Shown here in pieces: positions 1 to 11,771 of a DNA stretch of 64,000 nt. Where the stretch lies: positions 55,232,637 through 55,296,636 of the forward strand of contig NC_092225.1 of NCBI RefSeq assembly GCF_036320965.1. Direction: 5' to 3'. Positions within the stretch are counted from its first letter, which is position 1; each line of letters starts with the position of its first letter. The translations under genes and the position numbers were made by a program. A model generated the notes under the pieces. That model had not been told where the DNA came from, ran no database searches, and was given only the letters and a program-made list of their open reading frames with translations. Origin of the DNA: Panulirus ornatus (Eukaryota; Arthropoda; Malacostraca; Decapoda; Palinuridae).

Positions 1-147
1 CCCTTCTCTGTTCCTTCTTTTGGAAAATTAGAAAAAAAAAAAACGAGAGGGGAGGATTTCCAGCCCCCCGCTCCCTTCCCTTTTAGTCGCCTTCTACGAC
101 ACGCAGGGAATACGTGGGAAGTATTCTTTCTCCCCTATCCCCAGGGA

Positions 148-148
<1 letters not shown>
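1..148 (-). mobile_element. SINE-like element, copy 1 (cut by window start)
   Basis: On the minus strand this starts near 148 with a CCCTGGGGATAGGGG-like 5' end and runs off the window at position 1. It matches 6400-6549 almost base for base, including the GCGTGTCGTAGAAGGCGAC core and the purine-rich stretch ending in an A-run. A B-box-like word (CTGGAAATCC) lies about 25 bases after the GGCGACTAAAA word, which hints at a tRNA-related Pol III promoter. That reading is weak, because the B box has an inserted base relative to the consensus. The 5' end abuts an (ATT)n tract. Repeat status is well supported by three copies in the window; the SINE class is inference. Confidence 0.7.
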
Positions 149-186
<38 letters not shown>

Positions 187-240
187 CATTATTATTATTA
201 TTACTATTATTATTGTTATTATTATTATCATTATTATTAT
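148..240. repeat. (ATT)n microsatellite
   Basis: About 30 ATT triplets with a few interruptions (ATC, ACT, GTT). It directly abuts the 5' end of SINE-like copy 1. The asparagine-rich reading on the minus strand is only the translation of this tract. Confidence 0.97.
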
Positions 241-270
241 GAGACAAAATACAATAATGATATCTAAAAG

Positions 271-907
271 TTCGAACCATCACGTCTAGCGGTTCGTATA
301 GTTGTGCTCAAGGGTTGGAACCACAACTCCCTATGGCTAACGCCATCGTACTCAGAGTTCGAACCACCATGTCCAATGGTTCGAACCATAACTCCCCATG
401 GCTAGTGCCATCGTATTCTAGGGTTCGAACCATCACGTCCAAAGGCTCGTATCGTCGTGTTCAAGGGTTCGAACCATAACTCCCCATGGCTAGTGCCATC
501 GTATTCTAGGGTTCGAACCATCACGTCCAAAGGCTCGTATCGTCGTGTTCAAGGGTTCGAACCATAACTCCCCATGGCTAGTGCCATCGTATTCTAGGGT
601 TCGAACCATCACGTCCAAAGGCTCGTATCGTCGTGTTCAAGGGTTCGAACCATAACTCCCCATGGCTAGTGCCATCGTATTCTAGGGTTCGAACCATCAC
701 GTCCAAAGGCTCGTATCGTCGTGTTCAAGGGTTCGAACCATAACTCCCCATGGCTAGTGCCATCGTATTCTAGGGTTCGAACCATCACGTCCAAAGGCTC
801 GTATCGTCGTGTTCAAGGGTTCGAACCATAACTCCCCATGGGTAGTGCCATCGTACTCGAGGGTTCGAACCATCACATCCAAAGGTTCGTACCGTCGTGT
901 GCCCAGG
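271..907. repeat. 88-bp minisatellite built from two 44-bp halves
   Basis: Six near-identical 88-bp units start at 380, 468, 556, 644, 732 and 820, preceded by degenerate half units at 271, 315 and 358 (the last only 22 bp). Each 88-bp unit is two diverged 44-bp halves, which match at about 33 of 44 positions by my hand alignment. Every half begins at the palindrome GGTTCGAACC, which equals a tRNA T-arm or B-box word, so the tract carries about 14 of them. No tRNA cloverleaf is visible around them. The last unit is slightly diverged and the array ends near 907. Confidence 0.95.
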
Positions 908-1010
908 TCAGTGCCCCCCCCTCCTTCATAACACCAGGCGGCCTACCGTAACTCGTCCTGACACTCCGTTAATAAGCTTTCGAAAACTTCAGCTGGAGAA
1001 ATAGGGACAC

Positions 1011-1013
<3 letters not shown>
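908..1013. other. Unique spacer, no gene seen
   Basis: Mixed-composition sequence between the 88-bp array and the first (CT)n tract. No reading frame or repeat of note was seen. Confidence 0.6.

Positions 1014-1083
<70 letters not shown>
1014..1083. repeat. (CT)n microsatellite
   Basis: About 35 uninterrupted CT dinucleotides. It is the first of three (CT)n tracts within 360 bp, separated by purine-rich or unique spacers. Confidence 0.99.
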
Positions 1084-1086
<3 letters not shown>

Positions 1087-1204
1087 CCTTCCCCTTCCAG
1101 GATGGAGTAGAGGGGGAGAGAGGGAGGGGAATGGGAAGGTGGAGAGGGGGGGGGAGAGGGAAAAAACAGGAAATGAAGGAACGGTCTTCATAAAAATGAT
1201 AGTT

Positions 1205-1205
<1 letters not shown>

Positions 1206-1261
<56 letters not shown>
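1206..1261. repeat. (CT)n microsatellite
   Basis: About 28 CT dinucleotides. The spacer before it (1084-1205) is G/A-rich, so the stretch alternates pyrimidine and purine strands. Confidence 0.99.
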
Positions 1262-1264
<3 letters not shown>

Positions 1265-1305
1265 ACAGACTGGCCCCGGCTAATGGCAGAATCCACTTGT
1301 TAGTA

Positions 1306-1307
<2 letters not shown>

Positions 1308-1370
<63 letters not shown>
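1308..1370. repeat. (CT)n microsatellite
   Basis: About 31 CT dinucleotides, the third tract of the cluster. Unique sequence with a C-run near 1396-1408 follows. Confidence 0.99.
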
Positions 1371-1376
<6 letters not shown>

Positions 1377-1535
1377 TCGGCCTTGCAGCCTAACACCCCC
1401 CCCCCCCAACTCTAACGACCCCTCACAGAGGCCCGGGAAGGTACGACCACGACCACGATGGTCGTTCTGATGGTGGAGACACTCTGGTCTGGAGTCGTCC
1501 CTCTCCTCCCACCCATCCCCCTTCCTACCCCCTGG
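1371..1535. other. Unique spacer, no gene seen
   Basis: Contains a run of about 12 C and a GAC/CAC-rich patch around 1442-1460. No gene is recognised. Confidence 0.5.
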
Positions 1536-1872
1536 TGCTGTGTTTAGGTGAGGGCAAGGCTAACACACTCTCCTCCTCCCATGTGCTGTGTTGGGATGAG
1601 GGCTAGGCTAACACACTCTCCTCCTCCCTTGTGCTGTGTTGAGTTTAAGGCCAGGCTAACACACTCTCCTCCTCCCATGTGCTGTGTTGGGATGAGGGCT
1701 AGGCTAACACACTCTCCTCCTCCCTTGTGCTGTGTTGAGTTTAAGGCCAGGCTAACACACTCTCCTCCTCTCATGTGCTGTGTTGGAATGAGGGCTAGGC
1801 TAACACACTCTCCTCCTCCCTTGTGCCGTGTTCAGTTCAGGGCCAGGCTAACTCACACCCCCTCCTCCCTTA
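1536..1872. repeat. 48-bp minisatellite with alternating monomers (96-bp higher-order unit)
   Basis: The word TAACACACTC recurs at 1561, 1609, 1657, 1705, 1753 and 1801, exactly 48 bp apart. Two monomer types alternate, one with GGGATGAGGGCTAGG and one with GAGTTTAAGGCCAGG, giving a 96-bp unit. Because 48 is divisible by 3, every frame stays open. The 141-residue frame on + (1548-1973) and the 76-residue frame on - are therefore 16-residue peptide repeats produced by the array, not evidence of a gene. Confidence 0.95.
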
Positions 1873-2059
1873 ACACAAAGGAGGTCAAAAGATTTTTTTC
1901 CCCCACACACACACCCCCTCCAGCACCTCGTCAGAAAGGTGTAAGTGCCGGGTGTTGGCAGATCGCTCCCTGAATAATGGACATTCTGCCCCGTGCACAA
2001 TGTGGTGTGTTGAAAGATATCAAAATAGATGTAGCGACGAGAATGGATGAAGGCAGGAG

Positions 2060-2140
2060 GTATGAATATATACATGTGTATGTATAGATATGTATACGTT
2101 GATATGTATATGTATGTATATGTGTGTGTGTATAGGCATT

Positions 2141-2187
<47 letters not shown>
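2060..2187. repeat. TATG/TG-rich tract followed by (TA)n
   Basis: ATGTATATGTAT-type simple sequence runs from about 2060 and ends in about 19 TA dinucleotides (2150-2187). Confidence 0.95.
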
Positions 2188-2189
<2 letters not shown>

Positions 2190-2227
2190 TATATATCGTA
2201 GAGGAAATCTGAAAGAGAGTAATTCAA

Positions 2228-2310
2228 TCTTGGGAATATAAGAGGAAGGAGTAAGATGGAAGGAGCAGCAGGGAGGGAGGGAGCAGGAGGGAGGGAGTGG
2301 GAAGTGGATG
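2228..2310. repeat. Purine-rich GGA/GGGA tract
   Basis: Irregular GGAG and GGGA repeats with few pyrimidines. Confidence 0.8.
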
Positions 2311-2462
2311 ATTTCACGTGGGGTGGGTGATGGATGAGGCCCGCGTAATAGGCAGAGCAGCGAAGGCGCGAAAGTGAAAAATTGGCGGGATGAAATGGTC
2401 GAGAAATAGGGGCGTCCGCCGGGGATGTGGTTCAGAGCGAGAGGCTGGACGACTGTGGATGG

Positions 2463-2504
2463 GAGGAGGAGGAGGAGGAGGAGGAGGAGGAGGAGGAGGA
2501 GAGG
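2463..2504. repeat. (GGA)n microsatellite
   Basis: About 13 GGA triplets, followed by more GGA-rich sequence near 2545-2565. Confidence 0.97.
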
Positions 2505-2567
2505 GAGACGGTGTGTGGGAGTCGTGTGGAGAAGACAACACGAGGTGGAGGAGGAGGAGGAGGGGAA

Positions 2568-2965
2568 CTGTAAATGTAGGAGAGGGTCGATGTAAATATG
2601 AGGAGAGTCGTGTAAACACAGAGAAGGGTGCTGTAGACAAGAAGGGTGTCGTAAACAAAGAGAAGCGTGATGTAAACAAAGAGAAGGGTGATGTAAGCAG
2701 AGATGGGTGATGTAAACAAAGAGAAGGGTGCTGTAAACACAGGGGTTTGAGATGTATACACAGAGAAGGGTGCTGTAAACACAGATGTGTGATGTATATA
2801 CATAAAAGGGTGCAGTAAACAAGAAGGGTGATGTAAACACAGAGAAGAGTGATGTAAACACAGAGAAGGGCGACGTAAACAAGGAAAGGAATTATGTAAA
2901 CAGGCAAATGTGATGAAAATAAGGAAGGTGATGTAAACCAGAACGTAACATGATGTAAATACAAG
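2568..2965. repeat. About 21-bp minisatellite (GATGTAAACAAAGAGAAGGGT type)
   Basis: The unit GATGTAAACAAAGAGAAGG plus GT repeats with variable length, mostly 18-21 bp and some longer. TGTAAAC is the constant core and the units decay toward 2965. Several overlapping minus-strand frames of 190-257 residues cross it. They are cysteine-, leucine- and phenylalanine-rich peptide repeats forced by the array and look like no known protein. Confidence 0.9.
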
Positions 2966-3224
2966 AAAACGAAGTGAGCAAAAGAAAATGGGTGTGATGG
3001 GGAGGGATAACACAGGGGCTTAAGATGTACGAAGCAAAATGAAAAGCAAGTAGCAATAACATGACGAACCACACGAGATTCGGCCACGCCCGGAGCAACT
3101 GGGCAGTCATGGTCGACACTCCAGGTGTTAGCAATGCGAAAAAGCGACGTATGGGAGACCTATGGCCGGGTTATAATATAGGAGGTTCAAAATAATGTCA
3201 CCCTGTCTTTGTGGTGGGATTACT
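2966..3224. other. Unique spacer, no gene seen
   Basis: Mixed sequence between two minisatellites. I see no recognisable gene or RNA. Confidence 0.5.
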
Positions 3225-4130
3225 GAACACGGAATTATGAAACTCAAAGTAGAACCTAATTATGACAGAACTCAAAAGTAGAACCTAAAGTTATCATGGC
3301 GAACTCAAAGAACCTAAAGTAATCGTGACATGAACTCAAAGTAGAACCTAAAGTAATTATGACATGAACCCATAGTAGAAACTAAATTAATCGTGACATG
3401 AGCTCATAGTAGAACCTAAAGTTATCATGACGAACTCAAAGAACCTAAAATAATCGTGACATGAACTCAAAGTAGAACCTAAAGTAATTATGACATGAAC
3501 CCATAGTAGAAACTAAATTAATCGTGACATGAGCTCATAGTAGAACCTAAAGTAATTGACGTTAACTCAAAGAAGAACCTAAAGTAATCATGACATGAAC
3601 TCAAAGTAGAGCTTAAGGTAATTATGACATGAACTCAAAGTAGAACCTAAAGTAATCATGACATGAACTCATAGTAGAACCTAAAATAATCATGACATGA
3701 ACTCAAAGTAGAACCTAAAGTAGTTATGACATAAACCCAAAGTAATTATGACATGAACTCAAAGTAGAACCTAAAGTAATCATGACATGAACTCATAGTA
3801 GAACCTAAAATAATCATGACATGAACTCATAGTAGAACCTAAAGTAGTTATGACATAAACCCAAAGTAATTATGACATGAACTCAAAGTAGAACCTAAAG
3901 TAGTTATGACATAAACCCAAAGTAATTATGACATGAACTCAAAGTAGAACCTAAAGTAGTTATGACATAAACCCAAAGTAATTATGACATGAACTCAAAG
4001 TAGAACCTAAAGTAGTTATGACATAAACCCAAAGTAATTATGACATGAACTCAAAGTAGAACCTAAAGTAGTTATGACATAAACCCAAAGTAATTATGAC
4101 ATTAACTTAAAGTAGAACCTAAAGTAAACA
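3225..4130. repeat. 34-bp minisatellite that turns into a 56-bp (34+22) higher-order repeat
   Basis: The basic unit is about 34 bp (GACATGAACTCAAAGTAGAA followed by CCTAAAGTAATTAT). From about 3720 a shortened 22-bp version (GACATAAACCCAAAGTAATT plus AT) alternates with it. The GACATGA start then recurs at 3874, 3930, 3986 and 4042, exactly 56 bp apart. The upstream half is irregular and the downstream half regular, which suggests recent amplification at the right-hand end. Confidence 0.95.

Positions 4131-6249
<2,119 letters not shown>

Positions 6250-6320
<71 letters not shown>
6250..6320. repeat. (TA)n followed by (T)n, between LINE copy A and SINE copy 2
   Basis: About 27 TA (6250-6304), then about 16 T (6305-6320). 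On the minus strand this is the A-tail and (TA)n of SINE copy 2, running straight into the truncated 5' end of LINE copy A. Confidence 0.97.
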
Positions 6321-6321
<1 letters not shown>

Positions 6322-6549
6322 ATACGATTCGCCATTTACCGCATTTGCGAGGTAGCGTTAAGAACAGAGGACTGGGCCTTAGAGGGAAAATCCTCACCTG
6401 GCCCCCTTCTCTGTTCCTTCTTTTGGAAAATTAAAAAAAAAAAACGAGAGGGGAGGATTTCCAACCCCCCGCTCCCTCCCCTTTTAGTCGCCTTCTACGA
6501 CACGCAGGGAATACGTGGGAAGTATTCTTAATCCCCTATCCCCAGGGAT
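6321..6549 (-). mobile_element. SINE-like element, copy 2 (complete)
   Basis: A minus-strand element of about 230 bp with recognisable ends. The 5' end (CCCTGGGGATAGGGG) is near 6549 and the 3' end is CGCTACCTCGCAAATGCGG followed by GTATA and a poly-A run. It contains GTGTCGTAGAAGGCGAC, a B-box-like GGTTGGAAATCC with one extra base, and an internal A-run near 6434. The last 40-60 bases resemble the LINE copy A tail (4857-4925), as expected if the SINE is mobilised by that LINE. (TA)n tracts flank both sides. No protein is encoded. SINE class is inferred from length, lack of coding and tail sharing. Confidence 0.75.
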
Positions 6550-6555
6550 AAATAA

Positions 6556-6601
<46 letters not shown>

Positions 6602-6607
6602 TATATA
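6550..6607. repeat. (AAAT)n and (TA)n tract
   Basis: Three AAAT units, then about 17 TA, then imperfect TA-rich sequence. It separates the 5' end of SINE copy 2 from the plus-strand LINE fragment. Confidence 0.95.
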
Positions 6608-6940
6608 GTGAAGTGGAAAAAGAAGATGGGAGAACAAACTGAAAACGTAAGGAGGGAAAAATATTTTGAGTAGTTGGAGCCTGAACACAGGAGGGTGAAA
6701 AGTGCGCACGGGATCGAGTGAATCGAAACGATGTGGTATACGGGGGGTCGACGTGCTGTAAATGGACTGAACCATGGCATGTGAAGCGGACAGGGTAAAC
6801 CATGGAAAGGTCTGTGGTGGCCTGGTTATGGATAGGGAGCTGTGGTTTCGGTGCATTACACATGACAGCTAGAGAATGAGTGTGAGCGAATGTGGCCTTT
6901 CATCATCTATGCTTGGCGCTTCCTCGTGAACGCTGGAAAT
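6608..6940 (+). mobile_element. LINE 3' fragment, copy C (old, plus strand)
   Basis: This is the opposite-strand counterpart of the LINE 3' end. GAGCCTGAACACAGGAGGGT, GATGTGGTATAC, GGCATGTGAAGCG and GGTAAACCATGGAAAG occur in the same order as in copies A and B. The 3' UTR words GGGAGCTGTGGTTTCGG, CATGACAGCTAGAGA and GTGTGAGCGAATG match copy B at 12135-12215 in reverse complement. Many substitutions and small indels break the RT frame, so it is older than copies A and B. It keeps the UTR part that copy A lacks. Boundaries are approximate. Confidence 0.85.
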
Positions 6941-7330
6941 GCCGGAACTATGGAAGGATGTCTGTGTCACTGATAGAACGTAAAAAAAAGGACAAAACAA
7001 ACGAATATAATATCAGTTTTTACTCATTTTATCTATAATTACCCGGGGAGTAAATCGTGTGAGAGTCCTGGAGTTACCCAAGTACTTTTCTTTAACGCTT
7101 CTTCAGCCCCAAGGCTACGCTAATTCCAGTAGCAGGGAAATGTAGGCGCCTTTGGACTCAGAAGGTTCTTTGATGTTTCTAGACAGTACTGCCAGTGATA
7201 CAGACAGCCTCGCTAACGGTGACCTTTTCCCCCCCTCGCTGTGTAGCCTCGAGCAGCTGGCGCTGCAGGGACTACGAAGGCGTCACACACTGGAAAATGG
7301 CCTGGGGGTGGTGGTGGTGGGGTGGGGGGG
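6941..7330. other. Unique sequence, no gene seen
   Basis: Mixed sequence with a G-rich end (7304-7330). A 63-residue plus frame starting at 7152 has no recognisable domain and is not supported. Confidence 0.5.
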
Positions 7331-8545
7331 GCAGGAACAGTAGCAGGAGTAACAGGAACAGCAACAGTAAAAGGAGTAACAGGAACAGCAACAGTAAAAG
7401 GAGTAACAGGAACAGCAACAGTATCAGGAGTAACAGGAACAGCAACAGCAGTAGGAGTAACAGGAACAGCAACAGTAGCAGGAGTAACAGGAATAGCAAC
7501 AGTGGCAGGAGTAACAGGAACAGCAACAGTATCAGGAGTAACAGGAACAGCAACAGTATCAGGAGTAACAGGAACAGCAACAGCAGTAGGAGTAACAGGA
7601 ACAGCAACAGTAGCAGGAGTAACAGGAATAGCAACAGTAGCAGGAGTAACAGGAACAGCATCAGTAGCAGGAGTAACAGGAATAGCAACAGTAGCAGGAG
7701 TAACAGGAACAGCAACAGTGGCAGGAGTAACAGGAACAGCAACAGCGGCAAGAGTAACAGGAACAGCAACAGTAGCAGGAGTAACAGGAACAGCAACAGT
7801 AGTAGGAGTAACAGGAACAGCAACAGTAGCAGGATAGTAACAGGAACAGCAACAGTAGCAGGAGTAACAGGAACAGCAACAGCAGTAGGAGTAACAGGAA
7901 CAGTAACAGTAGCAGGAGTAACAGGGACAGCAACAGTAGCAGGAGTAACAGGAACGGCAACAGTAGCATGAGTAACAGGAACAGCAACAGTAGCAGGAGA
8001 GTAACAGGAACAGCAACAGTAGTAAGAGTAACGGAACAGTAGCAGGAGTAACAGCAACAGCAGTAGTAACAGTAACAGTAGCAGGAGCTACAGCAACAGT
8101 AAGAGTAACAGTAACAGTAGTAACAGCAACAGTAGCAGGAGCAACAGCAGGCGTAACAGTAACAGTAGCAGGAGCAACAGCAGGCGTAACAGTAACAGTA
8201 GCAGGAGCAACAGCAACAGTAGGAGTAACTGTAACAGTAGCAGGAGTAACAGCAACAGTAGTAGGAGCAACAGCAACAGTAGGAATAACAGTAACAGTAG
8301 CAGGAGTAACAGCAACACCAACAGTAGCAGGAGTAACAGCAACAGTAGGAGTAACAGTAACAGTAGCAGGAGTAACAGTAACAGTAGCAGGAGTAACAGC
8401 AACACCAACAGTAGCAGGAGTAACAGCAACAGTAGGAGTAAAAGTAACAGTAGCAGGAGTAACAGTAACAGGAGCAACAGCAACAGCAGGCGTAACAGTA
8501 ACAGTAGCAGGAGTAACAGCAACAGTAGGAGTAACAGGAGGAGTC
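7331..8545. repeat. 27-bp minisatellite of AAC/AGT/AGC/AGG triplets
   Basis: The unit GGAGTAACAGGAACAGCAAC plus AGTAGCA recurs every 27 bp (for example 7346 and 7373) as far as about 8040. After that the same triplets continue with irregular longer units to about 8545. Almost all indels are multiples of 3, so several frames stay open. The 458-residue minus frame (7213-8589) reads as Val/Thr/Pro/Ala nonapeptides and the plus frame as Ser/Asn/Arg. The array structure explains these, and I do not call a gene. Confidence 0.95.
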
Positions 8546-8719
8546 CAGAGACACAAACCTACACTGGTTAAGGGAGGTAGATGCCACACTATCCACCTTC
8601 CTCTCTCAACACAACACTATCTTGTCATTTTTTTTTTTTTTTCCTTAATCATGGGACAACGGCTGAACCTGAGCTCGTGTCTCACGTTAGCGCCGCCACG
8701 TCACGCCCCCTGCTGTTTT

Positions 8720-8720
<1 letters not shown>
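8546..8720. other. Unique spacer with a T-run
   Basis: Non-repetitive apart from a run of about 15 T near 8628-8642. No gene is seen. Confidence 0.5.

Positions 8721-8805
<85 letters not shown>
8721..8805. repeat. (GA)n microsatellite
   Basis: About 42 uninterrupted GA dinucleotides. Confidence 0.99.
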
Positions 8806-8807
<2 letters not shown>

Positions 8808-9034
8808 GGTGTGGTGGGGCGACCTTGCTCCAAGTGTTTGTCCTGTAATACGAGAGGAAGATCATCACAGTAATGCATCAAGCGAGCGAGGCCACGAGAT
8901 GAAGCCCTCCCTCACTCCTCCTCCTCCTGCTGCTGCTGCAGGAGGGAAGGAGGGACGGAGGGAGGGAGGGGCACGTGACGGAGCTCCACCACCCGGACGC
9001 CGGTGGTCCACGGATGGCAATGCATGGTTCCCCT
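8806..9034. other. GC-rich unique spacer, no gene seen
   Basis: Includes a CTCCTCCTCC/TGCTGCTGC patch and a GGGA-rich patch (8940-8972). Several short overlapping frames cross it, with none convincing. Confidence 0.5.
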
Positions 9035-10715
9035 GGGATGCGAGGCTGCCGGTGTGTTGCGAGGCTCCCGCGTGTTGCAAGGCTCCCCTGTGTTGCAAGG
9101 GTCCTCGTGTGTTGTGAGGCTGCCAATGTGCTGTATGGGTCCTGGTGTGTTGCTAGGCTCCCAGTGTGCTGTATGGGTCATGGTGTGTTGCTAGGCTCCC
9201 AGTGTGCTGTATGGGTCCTGGTGTGTTGCTAGGCTCCCAGTGTGCTGTATGGGTCCCGGTGTGTTGCTAGGCTCCCAGTGTGCTGTATGGGTCCTGGTGT
9301 GTTGCTAGGCTCCCAGTGTGCTGTATGGGTCCTGGTGTGTTGCTAGGCTCCCAGTGTGCTGTATGGGTCCTGGTGTGTTGCTAGGCTCCCAGTGTGCTGT
9401 ATGGGTCCCGGTGTGTTGCTAGGCTCCCAGTGTGCTGTATGGGTCCTGGTGTGTTGCTAGGCTCCCAGTGTGCTGTATGGGTCCTGGTGTGTTGCGAGGC
9501 TCCCAGTGTGCTGTATGGGTCATGGTGTGTTGCTAGGCTCCCAGTGTGCTGTATGGGTCCTGGTGTGTTGCTAGGCTCCCAGTGTGCTGTATGGGTCCCG
9601 GTGTGTTGCTAGGCTCCCAGTGTGCTGTATGGGTCCTGGTGTGTTGCTAGGCTCCCAGTGTGCTGTATGGGTCCTAGTGTGTTGCTAGGCTCCCAGTGTG
9701 CTGTATGGGTCCTGGTGTGTTGCTAGGCTCCCAGTGTGCTGTATGGGTCCTGGTGTGTTGCTAGGCTCCCAGTGTGCTGTATGGGTCATGGTGTGTTGCT
9801 AGGCTCCCAGTGTGCTGTATGGGTCCTGGTGTGTTGCTAGGCTCCCAGTGTGCTGTATGGGTCCCGGTGTGTTGCTAGGCTCCCAGTGTGCTGTATGGGT
9901 CCTGGTGTGTTGCTAGGCTCCCAGTGTGCTGTATGGGTCCTGGTGTGTTGCGAGGCTCCCAGTGTGCTGTATGGGTCCTGGTGTGTTGCTAGGCTCCCAG
10001 TGTGCTGTATGGGTCCTGGTGTGTTGCTAGGCTCCCAGTGTGCTGTATGGGTCATGGTGTGTTGCTAGGCTCCCAGTGTGCTGTATGGGTCCTGGTGTGT
10101 TGCTAGGCTCCCAGTGTGCTGTATGGGTCCCGGTGTGTTGCTAGGCTCCCAGTGTGCTGTATGGGTCCTGGTGTGTTGCTAGGCTCCCAGTGTGCTGTAT
10201 GGGTCCTGGTGTGTTGCTAGGCTCCCAGTGTGCTGTATGGGTCCTGGTGTGTTGCTAGGCTCCCAGTGTGCTGTATGGGTCCCGGTGTGTTGCTAGGCTC
10301 CCAGTGTGCTGTATGGGTCCTGGTGTGTTGCTAGGCTCCCAGTGTGCTGTATGGGTCCTGGTGTGTTGCGAGGCTCCCAGTGTGCTGTATGGGTCCTGGT
10401 GTGTTGCTAGGCTCCCAGTGTGCTGTATGGGTCCTGGTGTGTTGCTAGGCTCCCAGTGTGCTGTATGGGTCCTGGTGTGTTGCTAGGCTCCCAGTGTGCT
10501 GTATGGGTCCTGGTGTGTTGCTAGGCTCCCAGTGTGCTGTATGGGTCCTGGTGTGTTGCGAGGCTCCCAGTGTGCTGTATGGGTCCTGGTGTGTTGCGAG
10601 GCTCCCAGTGTGCTGTATGGGTCCCGGTGTGTTGCAAGGGCTCCAGTGTGTTGCGAGGGTCTCCGTGTGTTTCAGGGGGTCCCAATGTGTTGCGAGGGTC
10701 CCCTTGTGTTGCATC
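9035..10715. repeat. 38-bp minisatellite (2 x 19 bp), about 44 copies
   Basis: The unit is GGCTCCCAGTGTGCTGTAT followed by GGGTCCTGGTGTGTTGCTA, two related 19-mers. Both ends (9035-9130 and 10640-10715) are made of single degenerate 18-19-bp units, while the core is regular 38-bp dimers. Variant monomers mark longer units: GGGTCATGG recurs near 9175, 9517, 9783 and 10049, with GGGTCCCGG always two monomers later. The last two spacings are 266 bp (7 monomers) and the first is 342 bp (9 monomers). Cysteine-rich frames on + and threonine-rich frames on - are by-products of the array. Confidence 0.97.
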
Positions 10716-10873
10716 CCTGCCCGTATGAAGGCAGTATTCACCGCAGCAGTTATCGCCACAGCAATGACCATCACTTCACCACACACGTCAGCAACACAAA
10801 TCGACGACACATTCCCGCATGACCCGCCCCTCACGCCTGGGGGGCGGAGCTAACTACCACCACCTCATTAACG

Positions 10874-10874
<1 letters not shown>
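10716..10874. other. Unique spacer, no gene seen
   Basis: Sequence between the 38-bp array and the (TA)n tract. No recognisable feature. Confidence 0.5.

Positions 10875-10949
<75 letters not shown>
10875..10949. repeat. (TA)n microsatellite
   Basis: About 37 TA dinucleotides, abutting the 5' end of SINE-like copy 3. Confidence 0.99.
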
Positions 10950-10952
<3 letters not shown>

Positions 10953-11065
10953 GGTAGAAAGATCACTGCCCACTTATCTCCTGCGTGTCGTACAAGGCGA
11001 CTAAAAGGGGAGGAAGCGGGAGGTTGGAAATCCTCCCCTTTTGTATTTCTATCCAAAAGAGAAAA
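10950..11065 (+). mobile_element. SINE-like element, copy 3 (3'-truncated or diverged)
   Basis: Plus-strand match to the 5' half of copies 1 and 2: CTGCGTGTCGTACAAGGCGAC, then AAAAGGGGAGG, then GGTTGGAAATCCTCC. The arms AAAAGGGGAGG (11003-11013) and CCTCCCCTTTT (11032-11042) are perfect inverted repeats around the B-box-like word, so the transcript could form an 11-bp stem. The first 30 bases differ from copies 1 and 2. The shared 3' tail is missing, and similarity fades in the A-rich sequence after about 11065. Confidence 0.65.
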
Positions 11066-11771
11066 ATATAGTTAGGAAGATGTTTATAAATTTGAAAACA
11101 AAAAAAATACATATATTCGCCGATTCCTCCGTCTAGATTTTCCGGCCATAAGACCTGATTTACGAGGCAATAAAAGTGGGTCAGTTATTGCGTCCGTGAG
11201 TGCACGGAGATGACATTACTTAGGGAGACAGCGAAAAAAAAAAAAAATATATAATGAAATTAAAATAAAATAGTAAACCATCAAGTGTATTCCCGCCCAG
11301 TTAAACGGCTTCCGGCATCGTTCCTTGCCAATAATCGTCTACGAATCGAAAACATTTTCGATATTAACTAATTTCATAATTTCTCTGGTATGTTTGCCAT
11401 TCGTTACTTATACATGGCGGGGATAAGTCTTTACTAAGCTACTCTTACCTCATTTGGAATTTTTAGTGACGCCATGAGCATAAAATCAAAGCCTAAGACC
11501 GAGCCACGTCGTGAAAAAGAACACATTTACAACCGTCATTTGTCTTTACCAAGGAATTATGGGACACGCTTGGTAAAGTTTTCAGATACTCTAATACCGT
11601 TATCTTTGAACTTCTGGGAATTTCAAATATATTAAGATACTCACGTACGTATAACTTGAAGTTTTCATATTATGCTTCAACACGAACGTCAAGTTGCAAA
11701 ATGCCAAGAGCAGAAGTCAAAACACTGATCATCATAATGCCACAGTTCTCGAGAAAATTGCAGACGATTTC

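Noticed and set aside
271..907. tRNA genes suggested by repeated GGTTCGAACC
   Set aside because: No acceptor, D or anticodon stems can be drawn around the word at tRNA spacing, and its 44-bp period is that of a minisatellite.
1544..1973. 141-residue plus frame and 76-residue minus frame
   Set aside because: Both are 16-residue peptide repeats generated by the 48-bp minisatellite. Both strands stay open for the same reason, and no domain is present.
2187..3134. Overlapping minus-strand frames of 80-257 residues
   Set aside because: They consist of the TGTAAAC-type minisatellite, (GGA)n and purine-rich tracts read backward. Three frames are open at once, which argues against coding.
7195..7971. 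Ser/Asn/Arg-rich frame resembling an RS-domain protein
   Set aside because: It is pure translation of AAC/AGT/AGG triplets in the 27-bp array, with no flanking domain.
8975..10853. Cysteine-rich frames of 60-130 residues
   Set aside because: Translation of the 38-bp array. The cysteine spacing follows the DNA period, and there is no signal peptide or conserved family.
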